Shown piece by piece: positions 8,336 to 16,310 of a stretch of 23,695 nucleotides of DNA. The notes beneath the pieces are model-generated. The model searched no databases and was not told the origin of the DNA. It saw only the letters and a list, made by a program, of their open reading frames with translations. Within the stretch, counting starts at the first letter, position 1; each line of letters starts with the position of its first letter. The DNA is from CAVLCC01 sp963624975 (GTDB lineage Bacteria > Actinomycetota > Coriobacteriia > Coriobacteriales > CADBOM01): NCBI GenBank assembly GCA_963624975.1, contig CAVFRF010000013.1:1-23695 (forward strand), written 5' to 3'. Both the position numbers and the translations under genes were made by a program.

Positions 8336-8379
8336 GAAGGCCCGCTTCCCCCGAGGGGAGGCGGGCCTTCTCGCGTTTG
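8336..8379 (+). terminator. Intrinsic terminator of the surface-protein gene
   Basis: GAAGGCCCGC at 8336-8345 pairs perfectly with GCGGGCCTTC at 8361-8370. Inside, TCCCC (8347-8351) pairs with GGGGA (8355-8359), giving a long stable hairpin with a three-base loop. The downstream TCGCGTTT is only weakly T-rich. It starts 58 bases after the stop codon. A smaller GCCGG/CCGGC hairpin precedes it (about 8294-8321). Confidence 0.8.
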
Positions 8380-8616
8380 CGGCCGCGAGCCGCCCCCGCC
8401 ACCACCCTCGCCTCGCCCCTCCGCCACGCCGCGGCCTGCAGCCCGCCCCACCGCTCAGCATCCCGTCACGGCCTGCGCCCCCCGCCCGCCTCACCTGCCG
8501 CAGCTCGCCCCCCCCGCAGCCCGCGGCACTGTCACAGCTCATCATTGCCCCCACCGCAGCTCGCGCCCACGGCCCGCACTCTTCGAAGAAATGCCCGTTG
8601 CATTCAAGATTCGGCG
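8371..8616. other. C-rich gene-free spacer
   Basis: Together with the following promoter and leader, this is a gap of about 500 bases between coding regions. The plus strand is strongly C-rich, with a run of eight C near 8505 and loosely repeated blocks: CCGCAGCTCGC occurs near 8499 and 8560, and CGGCCTGC occurs near 8432 and 8467. Open frames on both strands here have proline/arginine-rich or glycine/arginine-rich composition and no ribosome sites, so I do not call genes. Confidence 0.6.
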
Positions 8617-8646
8617 TTGATTTTGGGTGCGAAGTAGGGCGATAAT
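8617..8646 (+). promoter_or_regulatory. Promoter for the hybrid kinase genes
   Basis: TTGATT at 8617-8622 and GATAAT at 8641-8646 are separated by 18 bases and match the -35 and -10 consensus in four and five positions. They lie at the point where composition changes from C-rich to AT-rich, giving a leader of about 130 bases before ATG 8785. A second A/T-rich element, TATATAAATAT near 8655, could serve as an alternative -10. Confidence 0.55.
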
Positions 8647-8784
8647 GTACGACGTATATAAATATGCGTGGAAGCTTGGTGGGGCGCAGCGCTTCTTGGA
8701 TTTTTTTGCAATTGCCGAAACATCCTCTACTACACCCCGACCGCGCGCTAGACGCGATGGTGCCTGGAAACGAGGAGCTCCAAG

Positions 8785-11025
8785 ATGGCAGACCAAAACA
8801 TGCTCGACCAAGGCGGATGCTCCATGTCCGGCGCCGACGTTGCCGAGCGCATCACCCAGCTGGCCGCCAGCGAGACGCAGTGCTTGCATAGCGATGTCAC
8901 GAGCGCTGGGATCGAGCACGAGGCGCGCCACAACTGCCCCCTTCATAAAGACTTCGTGGCCCTCATCGACGAACTCAAGGAAGAGAAGGCCCGCAACGAG
9001 CAGGTGCGCAAGTACGCGCGCGCCATGGGCGTGGCGTACCCATTCGTGGTGGCGTTCGACTATACCAACGACACGTTCGACGTGCTCGACGGCGCCGACT
9101 ACGTGAGCCACCTAGCCGGATTGGGCAACAGCATCGACTACTTCGTGAACGCCGGCGCCGACTCCATACCCGACCCCGAGCTGTCGCGGGAGTTTCGCAA
9201 CAGGTTCAACCGCCAGGCCGTGATCGACGCCTTCAAGGCGGGCAAGCGCGATATTTTGCTGCGCCACCCGCAGCTAGACTCCCAAGGCAACATGCACTAC
9301 ATGGAGAACAGGGTGGTGTGCACCGAGTTCTCCGACACCCAGATCGAGGGAATCTGCATCTCCCGAAACGTCGACGACGAAGCCGAACGCGACAGGGCGG
9401 TCTACGACGCGGCCCAGCATGCCAAGGTCGTCAACTCGCTCTCGACCATCTACACCACCATCATGGTGGCCGACATCCAGAGGCACGGCTACAAGGTCGT
9501 GAAGAGCGTGGACCTCATGCAAACCGCCACGGGTGGCCAGCCCGACGGCAACTTCGACGAGGTGATGGGCTCGGTGCTCGACCACTTCATGCATCCGGAT
9601 TCGCGCGAGGAGATGGGCGAGTTCCTGAACCTGGGCACCTTGTCGGAGCGCCTCGACGGAACCGACACCCTGCTCACCTTCTACAAGAATCCCGTGGGGA
9701 GGTGGTTCGAGGCCCGCTTCATCGCGCACGAACGCGATGCCGAGGGGCGCGCCACCTACGCCCTCTACGTGGCGCGCGACGCCACCGACGAGAGGGAGCG
9801 CGAGATCAGCTACCAGAACCAGCTGCGCGAAGCGGCCACCGAGGCCGAAAAGGCCAACGTTTCCAAAACCAACTTTCTGCGCCGCATGAGCCACGACATC
9901 CGCACGCCCCTGAACGGCATCGTGGGCATGCTGCATATCGCCGAGAAGTACCGCGGCGACCAGGTCAAGACCGAGGAGTGCATGGACAAGGTGCTGCGCT
10001 CCACCAGCTACCTGCTGGACCTCGTGAACAACGTGCTGGACATCAGCAAGCTGGAGTCGGGCTCGATCGTGCTGGAGCACAAGCCATTCGACCTGGGCCA
10101 GCTGCTGCTCAACACGCTGCCGGTGGTCGAGTCGTACGCCGGCGAGAACAGCGTGGCGTTCAAGGGCGGCAGGTCCGACACCCACATCGAGCACCGCTTC
10201 GTGGTGGGCAGCCCGGTGCATCTCAACCGCATCCTCATGAACATCGCGTCCAACGCCGTGAAGTACAACCGCACCGGCGGATACCTGCGCCTCTACGCCA
10301 CCGAGCTGGCGTGCGACGGCGCCACGGCCACCTACGAATTCGTGTGCGAAGACACCGGCATGGGCATGAGCGAGGAGTTCCAGAAGCGCGCGTTCGAGCC
10401 GTTCTCGCAGGAGGGGAAGGAAACCATCACGAGCTTCAGCGGCTCGGGGCTGGGGCTTTCCATCGTGCACGACATAGTGGAGATGATGGGCGGCACCATC
10501 GACCTCAAGAGCCAGGAGAACGTGGGCACCACCATACGCGTGGTGTTGTCGTTCGACCTGGATGCGCGGCACGGGCTTGGCGACTCCAGCCTGGCATCGG
10601 TCGAGATGGTGGACCTGAGCGGCCAGAAAGCGCTGCTGGTGGAAGACAACGGCATCAACCTCGAGATCGCCAGCATCTTCCTCGAGGAGAAGGGCCTCAC
10701 GGTCGTGCCGGCCGAGAACGGCAAGGAGGCGCTCGACGCCTTCGAGGCATCGGCGCCGTACGAGTTCGACTACATCTTCATGGACATGATGATGCCGGTG
10801 ATGGACGGGCTGGAGGCCACGCGCCAGATCAGGGCGCTCGACAGGCCCGACGCGCAGACGGTGCCCATCATCGCCATGACGGCCAACGCCTTCGCCGAAG
10901 ACAGGCAGGCTTGCCTGGAGGCGGGCATGGACGACCACATTGGAAAGCCGATAGACGCCATTACGCTCAACAGCGTGATAGCGCAGGTTGCCGGAAGGAA
11001 GAAAGCGCGACAAAGCGGTTGCTAG
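8785..11025 (+). CDS. Hybrid sensor histidine kinase/response regulator (746 aa)
   Basis: The order is N-terminal input region (residues 1-350), HisKA dimerisation domain, HATPase and receiver. The phospho-accepting histidine is H370 in MSHDIRTPLNG. The HATPase N-box asparagine is about N490 (NIASNAVKYN), followed by DTGMGMS and GSGLGLS. The receiver starts near 613 (ALLVEDN), with acceptor D667 in MDMMMPVMDG. The input region has two PAS-like units, one starting at about residue 80 (YPFVVAFDYTNDTFDV) and one at about 215. I see no signal peptide or membrane segment, so it should sense a cytoplasmic cue. There is no HPt or DNA-binding output domain, so the phosphoryl group must pass to a partner encoded elsewhere or the receiver must act by protein contacts. 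ATG 8785 has GAGGAG eight bases upstream. It is followed 127 bases later by a related kinase gene. Confidence 0.93.
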   Translation: MADQNMLDQGGCSMSGADVAERITQLAASETQCLHSDVTSAGIEHEARHNCPLHKDFVALIDELKEEKARNEQVRKYARAMGVAYPFVVAFDYTNDTFDVLDGADYVSHLAGLGNSIDYFVNAGADSIPDPELSREFRNRFNRQAVIDAFKAGKRDILLRHPQLDSQGNMHYMENRVVCTEFSDTQIEGICISRNVDDEAERDRAVYDAAQHAKVVNSLSTIYTTIMVADIQRHGYKVVKSVDLMQTATGGQPDGNFDEVMGSVLDHFMHPDSREEMGEFLNLGTLSERLDGTDTLLTFYKNPVGRWFEARFIAHERDAEGRATYALYVARDATDEREREISYQNQLREAATEAEKANVSKTNFLRRMSHDIRTPLNGIVGMLHIAEKYRGDQVKTEECMDKVLRSTSYLLDLVNNVLDISKLESGSIVLEHKPFDLGQLLLNTLPVVESYAGENSVAFKGGRSDTHIEHRFVVGSPVHLNRILMNIASNAVKYNRTGGYLRLYATELACDGATATYEFVCEDTGMGMSEEFQKRAFEPFSQEGKETITSFSGSGLGLSIVHDIVEMMGGTIDLKSQENVGTTIRVVLSFDLDARHGLGDSSLASVEMVDLSGQKALLVEDNGINLEIASIFLEEKGLTVVPAENGKEALDAFEASAPYEFDYIFMDMMMPVMDGLEATRQIRALDRPDAQTVPIIAMTANAFAEDRQACLEAGMDDHIGKPIDAITLNSVIAQVAGRKKARQSGC

Positions 11026-11152
11026 CGGCTGGGCCCCGCCGGCCGCGCCCGCCGACCGCGCGCCTCGCCTGCCGCGCGCCTGCAGGCCGCGCGCACGCCG
11101 CCCCGTGGCATCGCGCCAGACATAACGAACGTTTTTGGAGGTTGCATCAAGA

Positions 11153-14065
11153 ATGCTCGACACCACGAACGCCACCAGCATAATCGCCGCCTTGGCCATG
11201 AACTACCTCAACGTGTTCACGGTCGACGTGGCCAACAACCACGCCAAGATCGTGAAGCTCGACGGCTATGTGACCGAGGGCATCGACGAAAACACCCAGG
11301 AGGGCTTCTGCTACACGGACCTGCTGACCAAGTACGCCACCGAACGCGTCGCCGAAGACGACAGGGAGCATTTTTGCAGCACGCTCTCGTTGCAGTCGCT
11401 CGAAGAGCGCTTCGCTGCAGGGGATAGGCAGTTCGAGTTTATCTACCGCGTGTTCGAAGACGACGGCGTGCACCACTACAGCGCCAACTACATCCGCAGC
11501 TCGGCGCCGGGCAAGCCGCTCGAGCTGCTGGTGGGCTTTCGCAACATCGACTTCGCGATGGAGATGCAGGAGCAGAAACGCAAGGAGGGCCTGCTCGATG
11601 CCTACACCGCCATGTCGAGCATGTTCGTGCTCATGTTTCGCGTGAACGTGCAGAACAAGAAGTTCTCGGAGGTCAAGCACTCCGAAAAAACGTCGGCGCT
11701 CAGCATCTCGGAAGACGAGCCGTTCGACGTGGCCATGAGGAAGGTCATGGGCAACCTGGCCGACAAAGACTACTACCAGCTGGCGCTCGACTTCGCCGAT
11801 TGCGACACCCTCGACGAGCGCATGCGGGGACTAAACCACATCACCCGAGAGGTGCTGGGCAGGGTCACCGGCTGGTGCAAGTTCCACTTCGTGAGGGAAA
11901 ACGACGATGCCGACGGCAATCTGCATCATGTGATCTTCATCATCGAGGCCATCGAAGAAGACAAGAGCCAGTCGGTGTTCGAGATCCTGGCGCGCAACTT
12001 CGAGGACGTGTACCTGGCCAACATCGAGCGCGGCACCGCGCGTGTCCTCAAGACCAACGAGAAGTTTCTGCTGGATCGGTTCGAAGCGTTCGACGGCCAG
12101 AGGTTCTTCTTCGAGGACACGCTGGACGAGTGGGTCGACACCGTGGTGCATCCGGACGACCGCGAGATGATGCACGAGGTGCTGGATCTGGCCAACCTGC
12201 GCCGGGTGTTCTCGCAGCAGGACGAGTACCTCGTGAACTACCGCGTGCTCGAAGACGGCGAGGAGCACTACTTCCAGTTCAACATGATGAAGTCGTCTAC
12301 CCGCGAATGGATCCTTGCGGGCGTGCAGAATATCGACGCGATCATCGAGGAGCAGCGTGCCGAAGACAGGCTCCAGCGTGAGATAGAGGCGCAGCATCGC
12401 GAAGAGCTGTCAGAGAAGAACGCGATATTCTCGGCGCTCTCGCGCAACTTCAAGAACGTGTACCTGGTCGACCTCGACGACTGCTCCGCCAGAGTGCTCA
12501 AGATGGAAGACGAGTTTAGCGACGGCAGGCTGGACGATTTGCTGGACCGCTCGTTCGAGTTCGAGCCTTTGGTGAACGCATGGATAACCGAGGCCGTGCA
12601 TCCCGAAGACAAGGAGATGCTCGCGCACGCGCTCTCGCCCCAGCACCTGCGCGAGGTGTTTGCCCGGCAAGACGAATATGTGGGCAACTACCGCATGCTG
12701 GTGGACGGCAACGTGTACAACTACCAGTTCAGCATTAGCAAGACCGGCGATGGCAGCAAGCTGGTGGCGGGCTTCCAGGGCATCGATGCCATCATCGAGG
12801 AGCACCTGGAGCAGGAGCGCCGCGTGCGCGAGGTGGAGGCCGCCTACCAGCAGCAGCTGGTGGCCGCCAAGGAGCAGGCCGAGGTGGCCAGCCACGCCAA
12901 GACGGAGTTCCTGCGCCGCATGAGCCACGACATCCGCACGCCCATCAACGGCATCTGCGGCATGCTCGACATCGCCGACAAGTTCGAGGGCAACCAGATC
13001 AAGCAGGCCGAGTGCCGTAGGAAGATCCGCATGTCCACCGACCTGCTGCTGTCGCTCATCAACGAGGTACTGGACATGAGCAAGCTCGAGTCGGGCCAGC
13101 TCACGTTCGAGAACATCCCGTTCGACCTGATGTCGGTGATCCACGAGGTGCTGTTTGCCACCGACCCGCAGGCGCAGGCCCGCGACATCGAGGTATCGCT
13201 GGCCACGCCCGTGCTCGAGCACCGCTTCTTCGTGGGGAGTCCCATCCACCTGCGCCGCATGCTGCTCAACGTGCTGGGCAACGCCGTGAAGTACAGCAAC
13301 GACGGCGGCAGGATCGACCTCTCGGTGGAAGACCACGAGGTCACCGACGATGTGGAGACGCTCAAGTTCGTGTGCAAGGACAACGGCATCGGCATGGCCC
13401 CGGAGTTTCTCGAGCACCTGTTCGAGCCGTTCGCTCGCGAGGGCGCCGGCGACAAGAAGCGCGTGGGCACGGGCCTTGGCCTCTCCATCACCAAGAAGAT
13501 CGTGGAAACCATGGGAGGCTCCATCTCCGCCGAAAGCGTGAAGGGCGAGGGTTCGACGTTCACCATCCTGGTGCCGCTCGCGATCGACAAGTCCGACGGC
13601 GCCGACGTGGTGCACATCGACGAAAAGACCGACGAGGGCGGCTCGATAGAGGGCCTGAACATCTTGCTGGTGGAGGACAACGAACTCAACATGGAAATCG
13701 CGAAGTTCCTGCTCGAAGACGCCGGCGCCGTGGTGGCGTGCGCGCACGACGGCAAGGCGGCCGTGGACATGTTCGAGGCCTCCGAGCCGGGCAGCTTCGA
13801 CATTGTGCTCATGGACATCATGATGCCGGTGATGAACGGCTACGAATCCACCAAGGCCATCCGCGAGTCGGGGCACCCCGACGCCCAGCGCATCCCAATC
13901 GTGGCCATGACGGCCAACGCCTTCACCGACGACCGCCTCAAGGCGCGCGAAGCGGGCATGGACGAGCACATCGCCAAGCCCATCGACATCGACACCGTGG
14001 TGAGCGTGATAGCCAACCTCGTGGAAAACGCGGGGGGGGGGCGGCTCCACCGCCGGATGTACTAG
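11153..14065 (+). CDS. Hybrid sensor histidine kinase/response regulator with multiple PAS-like repeats (970 aa)
   Basis: This is a longer relative of the preceding kinase. The N-terminal 560 residues contain four related PAS-like input units. Their recurring pattern is seen in YLNVFTVDVANNHAKIVK, NFEDVYLANIERGTARVLK and NFKNVYLVDLDDCSARVLK. HisKA follows with H592 in MSHDIRTPINGI, then HATPase motifs DNGIGMA and GTGLGLS, and a receiver starting about residue 835 with acceptor D888 in MDIMMPVMNG. No membrane segment is evident. ATG 11153 is preferred, with GGAGG at 11137-11141. A TTG at 11135 would add six residues but would put the ribosome site inside the gene. The C-terminus is odd: ten consecutive G at 14032-14041 lie just before the stop. 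It probably shares the upstream promoter with the 746-aa kinase. The signal is unknown. Confidence 0.92.
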   Translation: MLDTTNATSIIAALAMNYLNVFTVDVANNHAKIVKLDGYVTEGIDENTQEGFCYTDLLTKYATERVAEDDREHFCSTLSLQSLEERFAAGDRQFEFIYRVFEDDGVHHYSANYIRSSAPGKPLELLVGFRNIDFAMEMQEQKRKEGLLDAYTAMSSMFVLMFRVNVQNKKFSEVKHSEKTSALSISEDEPFDVAMRKVMGNLADKDYYQLALDFADCDTLDERMRGLNHITREVLGRVTGWCKFHFVRENDDADGNLHHVIFIIEAIEEDKSQSVFEILARNFEDVYLANIERGTARVLKTNEKFLLDRFEAFDGQRFFFEDTLDEWVDTVVHPDDREMMHEVLDLANLRRVFSQQDEYLVNYRVLEDGEEHYFQFNMMKSSTREWILAGVQNIDAIIEEQRAEDRLQREIEAQHREELSEKNAIFSALSRNFKNVYLVDLDDCSARVLKMEDEFSDGRLDDLLDRSFEFEPLVNAWITEAVHPEDKEMLAHALSPQHLREVFARQDEYVGNYRMLVDGNVYNYQFSISKTGDGSKLVAGFQGIDAIIEEHLEQERRVREVEAAYQQQLVAAKEQAEVASHAKTEFLRRMSHDIRTPINGICGMLDIADKFEGNQIKQAECRRKIRMSTDLLLSLINEVLDMSKLESGQLTFENIPFDLMSVIHEVLFATDPQAQARDIEVSLATPVLEHRFFVGSPIHLRRMLLNVLGNAVKYSNDGGRIDLSVEDHEVTDDVETLKFVCKDNGIGMAPEFLEHLFEPFAREGAGDKKRVGTGLGLSITKKIVETMGGSISAESVKGEGSTFTILVPLAIDKSDGADVVHIDEKTDEGGSIEGLNILLVEDNELNMEIAKFLLEDAGAVVACAHDGKAAVDMFEASEPGSFDIVLMDIMMPVMNGYESTKAIRESGHPDAQRIPIVAMTANAFTDDRLKAREAGMDEHIAKPIDIDTVVSVIANLVENAGGGRLHRRMY
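14032..14041 (+). repeat. Run of ten G at the 3' end of the second kinase gene
   Basis: The run encodes GGG plus flanking bases, eight codons before the stop. One G more would read AGGGAAPPPDVLGRA, and one G less would read AGGGGSTAGCTRKGVAQ. All three frames end within 60 bases, so a length change would alter only the tail. It may be a slippage-prone site or a sequencing artefact. Confidence 0.85.
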
Positions 14066-14128
14066 GAAGGGCGTAGCGCAGTAGCTCTTCCAGACCGTGC
14101 GTTGGGGTGGATGCTGCATTTTTTCGTT

Positions 14129-14196
14129 TGTCGCAGATTTTGGAGAGGAATTTTGGCGTTTTGCGTTGCAGATTTGCGGCTGTCGCAGATTTTGGA
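14129..14196 (+). repeat. Direct repeat TGTCGCAGATTTTGGA, two copies
   Basis: The 16-base sequence is identical at 14129-14144 and 14181-14196, with starts 52 bases apart. A shorter relative, GTTGCAGATTTGCGG, lies between them. The first copy is preceded by CGTT, so CGTTTGTCGCA also matches the arms of the inverted repeat at 14341-14395. This points to one repeat family filling the spacer. Confidence 0.8.
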
Positions 14197-14340
14197 TGGA
14201 GTTGCTAAGCAGATGATCGCCGGGAGAGACAATCTTTAAGAAGATAATGGACAAATGTCCCCGAACTGGACAGATTTTGGGCTTGTTCTAGGCATGAAGG
14301 CACTTCTTTAAAAATTGAGGACATTCAATATCTTTGAAAC

Positions 14341-14395
14341 TTTGCGACAAACGCAAATTTGCAACGCAAATCTGCAAATTTGCGTTTGTCGCAAA
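14341..14395. repeat. Perfect 23-bp inverted repeat with 9-base loop
   Basis: The arm at 14341-14363 (starting TTTGCGACAAACGCAAATTT) is the exact reverse complement of 14373-14395, around the loop ACGCAAATC. Within each arm the GCAAAT/ATTTGC word recurs, so shorter alternative hairpins are possible. There is no T-run on the plus side, so it is not a typical terminator for the upstream kinase. It could be a dispersed palindromic element, a protein-binding site or an end of a small mobile element. Confidence 0.9.
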
Positions 14396-14452
14396 TGAGC
14401 TGATGGCGATGCGGACATAGTCCGTTCTTGCAAGTGCGCGAACGCGCGAGAT

Positions 14453-14481
14453 TTGGGGAAAACGCCTCGGACGTGTATCAT
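14453..14481 (+). promoter_or_regulatory. Putative promoter of the pilus operon
   Basis: TTGGGG at 14453-14458 and TATCAT at 14476-14481 are 17 bases apart. The -10 matches consensus in five positions, the -35 in three. Start of transcription would be near 14488, leaving a leader of about 120 bases before pilB. Confidence 0.42.
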
Positions 14482-14608
14482 TAGCAGCGTATGTGCTTGC
14501 GGGTCGGCATCGGCTGCGTTCGCGCGCGGCATCGGCTGCGCCCGCTCGTGGCGCTAGCCCGCTCCTGCGGCGCAATTGCAAGATGACAGACAGTTTCGAG
14601 GTGTTCGA

Positions 14609-16297
14609 ATGGCATACATGCGTCTTGGCGACCTTCTGATCGCTGCCGGCACCATCAACCAGCAGCAGCTCGACGAGGCGCTAGCGCTCCAGAAGCAGAC
14701 CGGCCAGCGCCTGGGCGACGCGCTGATCGACGGCAAGGTGATCACCGAGCGCCAGCTCATCGATGCCCTGCAGATGCAGCTGGGCGTGGACTACATCGAC
14801 CTCACATTGGTGGACATCCCGGTAGAGCTGGTAAAGTACGTGCCCCGCGCCATCGCCAAGAAGCACTGCGCGGTGCCGGTGAAGCTCGTGAAGGACGAGC
14901 TGTACGTGGCCATTCACGACCCGCTCGACTTTCCGGCGCAGGAGGAGATAAAGGCCGCCAGCCACAAGCAAGTGGTGCCAATGATCGCCACCCGCACCGC
15001 CATCGAGCAGGCCATCGTCACTCTCTACGGCAACGAGGGCACGGCCCGCGCCATCGAGGACATGAAGCAGGAGGCGTCTGCTGCCGCCGACATCGTGCCC
15101 GAGGCCATGCAGCAGCAGGCCGACGCGCAGGCCGCCGCGCCCACGATTCGCTTCGTGAACTCCGTGATCGAGCGCGCCGTGACGGAGCGCGCGTCCGACA
15201 TCCACCTCGAGCCGCAGGAAGACGAGATGCTGGTGCGCATGCGCATCGACGGCTCGCTTCGCAAGATGCTCACCGTGCCCGCCAACCTGCAGGCCAACGT
15301 GATCTCGCGCCTCAAGGTCATGGGCAGCATGAACATCTCGGAGCGCAAGGTCCCGCAAGACGGCCGCGCGATGGTGGAGGTCAAGGGTCACCAGATCGAC
15401 CTGCGCATCTCCTCGATGCCCACCGTGTTCGGCGAAAAGATCGTGCTGAGGCTCTTGGACAAGTCGCAGCAGAACGTCACGAGCCAGACCATCGGCCTCA
15501 CCGGCACCGACTACGAGCGCTACGAGCACCTGCTGAGCAACAGCAGCGGCGTGATACTCGTGGTGGGCCCCACGGGTTCGGGCAAGTCCACCACGATGTG
15601 CGCCATGCTGCAGGAACTCAGCAGCGAGGAAACCAACATCATGACGCTGGAAGACCCGGTGGAGTACAACATCGCCGGCGTCAACCAGTGCCAGATCAAC
15701 GAGAAGACGGGCATGACCTTCGCCAACGGCCTGCGCGCCATCTTGCGCCAGGACCCCGACATCATCTCGGTGGGCGAGATCCGCGACGGCGAGACGGGCA
15801 CCATCGCCATTCGCTCGGCCATCACCGGCCACCTGGTGCTCTCCACATTGCATACCAACGACTCGGTGGCGGCCATCGACCGCCTCGTGGACATCGGGGT
15901 AGAGCCCTACATGATCGCCAACGCGCTGCGCGGCGTGATCTCGCAGCGCCTGGTGCGCAAGATCTGCCCGCACTGCCGCACCGAGTACACCCCCGGCGAG
16001 GAGGAGCTGGACCTGCTGGGCATCCCCGCGAGCGCCAACGTGAAGTTCTACAAGGGCGACGGCTGCCCCGAGTGCTACCACACCGGCTACCGCGGCAGGC
16101 GCGGCGTGTTCGAGATCCTCACCATCAACGAGAAGATGCGCCGGCTCATAAGCGAGGGCGCGGGCTACGACGACCTGCTGGCGGCCGCCATGGAGGCCGG
16201 CTTCGTGCCCATGCGCGACAACTGCCGAGAGCTGGTGCTGGCGGGCGAGACCACCGCGGCCGAGGCCGCGAGGACCATCAAGTCGACCGTGGACTAG
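14609..16297 (+). CDS. pilB: Type IV pilus assembly ATPase PilB (GspE/PulE family)
   Basis: This 562-residue cytoplasmic ATPase powers pilus extension by driving the PilC platform. The N-terminal MshEN-type domain is clear (GDLLIAAGTI...QTGQRLGDALI). The ATPase core has Walker A GPTGSGKS with K326, the Asp-box segment TLEDPVEY, and the Walker B region DPDIISVGEIRD. The tetracysteine zinc site typical of extension ATPases is CPHC (453/456) plus CPEC (486/489). It lacks the AIRNLIRE-type motif of PilT. ATG 14609 is chosen because GAGGTG precedes it by five bases. The open frame continues 11 codons upstream only through a weak TTG. It heads the operon, with pilT 13 bases downstream. Confidence 0.95.
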   Translation: MAYMRLGDLLIAAGTINQQQLDEALALQKQTGQRLGDALIDGKVITERQLIDALQMQLGVDYIDLTLVDIPVELVKYVPRAIAKKHCAVPVKLVKDELYVAIHDPLDFPAQEEIKAASHKQVVPMIATRTAIEQAIVTLYGNEGTARAIEDMKQEASAAADIVPEAMQQQADAQAAAPTIRFVNSVIERAVTERASDIHLEPQEDEMLVRMRIDGSLRKMLTVPANLQANVISRLKVMGSMNISERKVPQDGRAMVEVKGHQIDLRISSMPTVFGEKIVLRLLDKSQQNVTSQTIGLTGTDYERYEHLLSNSSGVILVVGPTGSGKSTTMCAMLQELSSEETNIMTLEDPVEYNIAGVNQCQINEKTGMTFANGLRAILRQDPDIISVGEIRDGETGTIAIRSAITGHLVLSTLHTNDSVAAIDRLVDIGVEPYMIANALRGVISQRLVRKICPHCRTEYTPGEEELDLLGIPASANVKFYKGDGCPECYHTGYRGRRGVFEILTINEKMRRLISEGAGYDDLLAAAMEAGFVPMRDNCRELVLAGETTAAEAARTIKSTVD

Positions 16298-16310
16298 AAG
16301 CGAGGCCAAC

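Larger units (their letters stand above)
14066..14608. other. AT-richer gene-free spacer before the pilus operon
   Basis: About 540 bases without a credible gene. The first 350 bases are clearly lower in GC than their surroundings. They contain a 16-base direct repeat (14129 and 14181), a third related GACAGATTTTGGG at about 14269, a small palindrome GGACAAATGTCC near 14249, and a perfect 23-bp inverted repeat (14341-14395). The last 130 bases carry the predicted pilus-operon promoter. No clean terminator for the kinase gene was found. GGAAG/CTTCC just after its stop (14067-14092) is a weak candidate. Confidence 0.65.

Noticed and set aside
9274..11199. Long antisense and out-of-frame open frames over the kinase genes (also at 9318-11183 and 12410-14254)
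   Set aside because: They are arginine/histidine-rich shadows of clearly recognisable hybrid kinases. None has a ribosome site or a recognisable motif.
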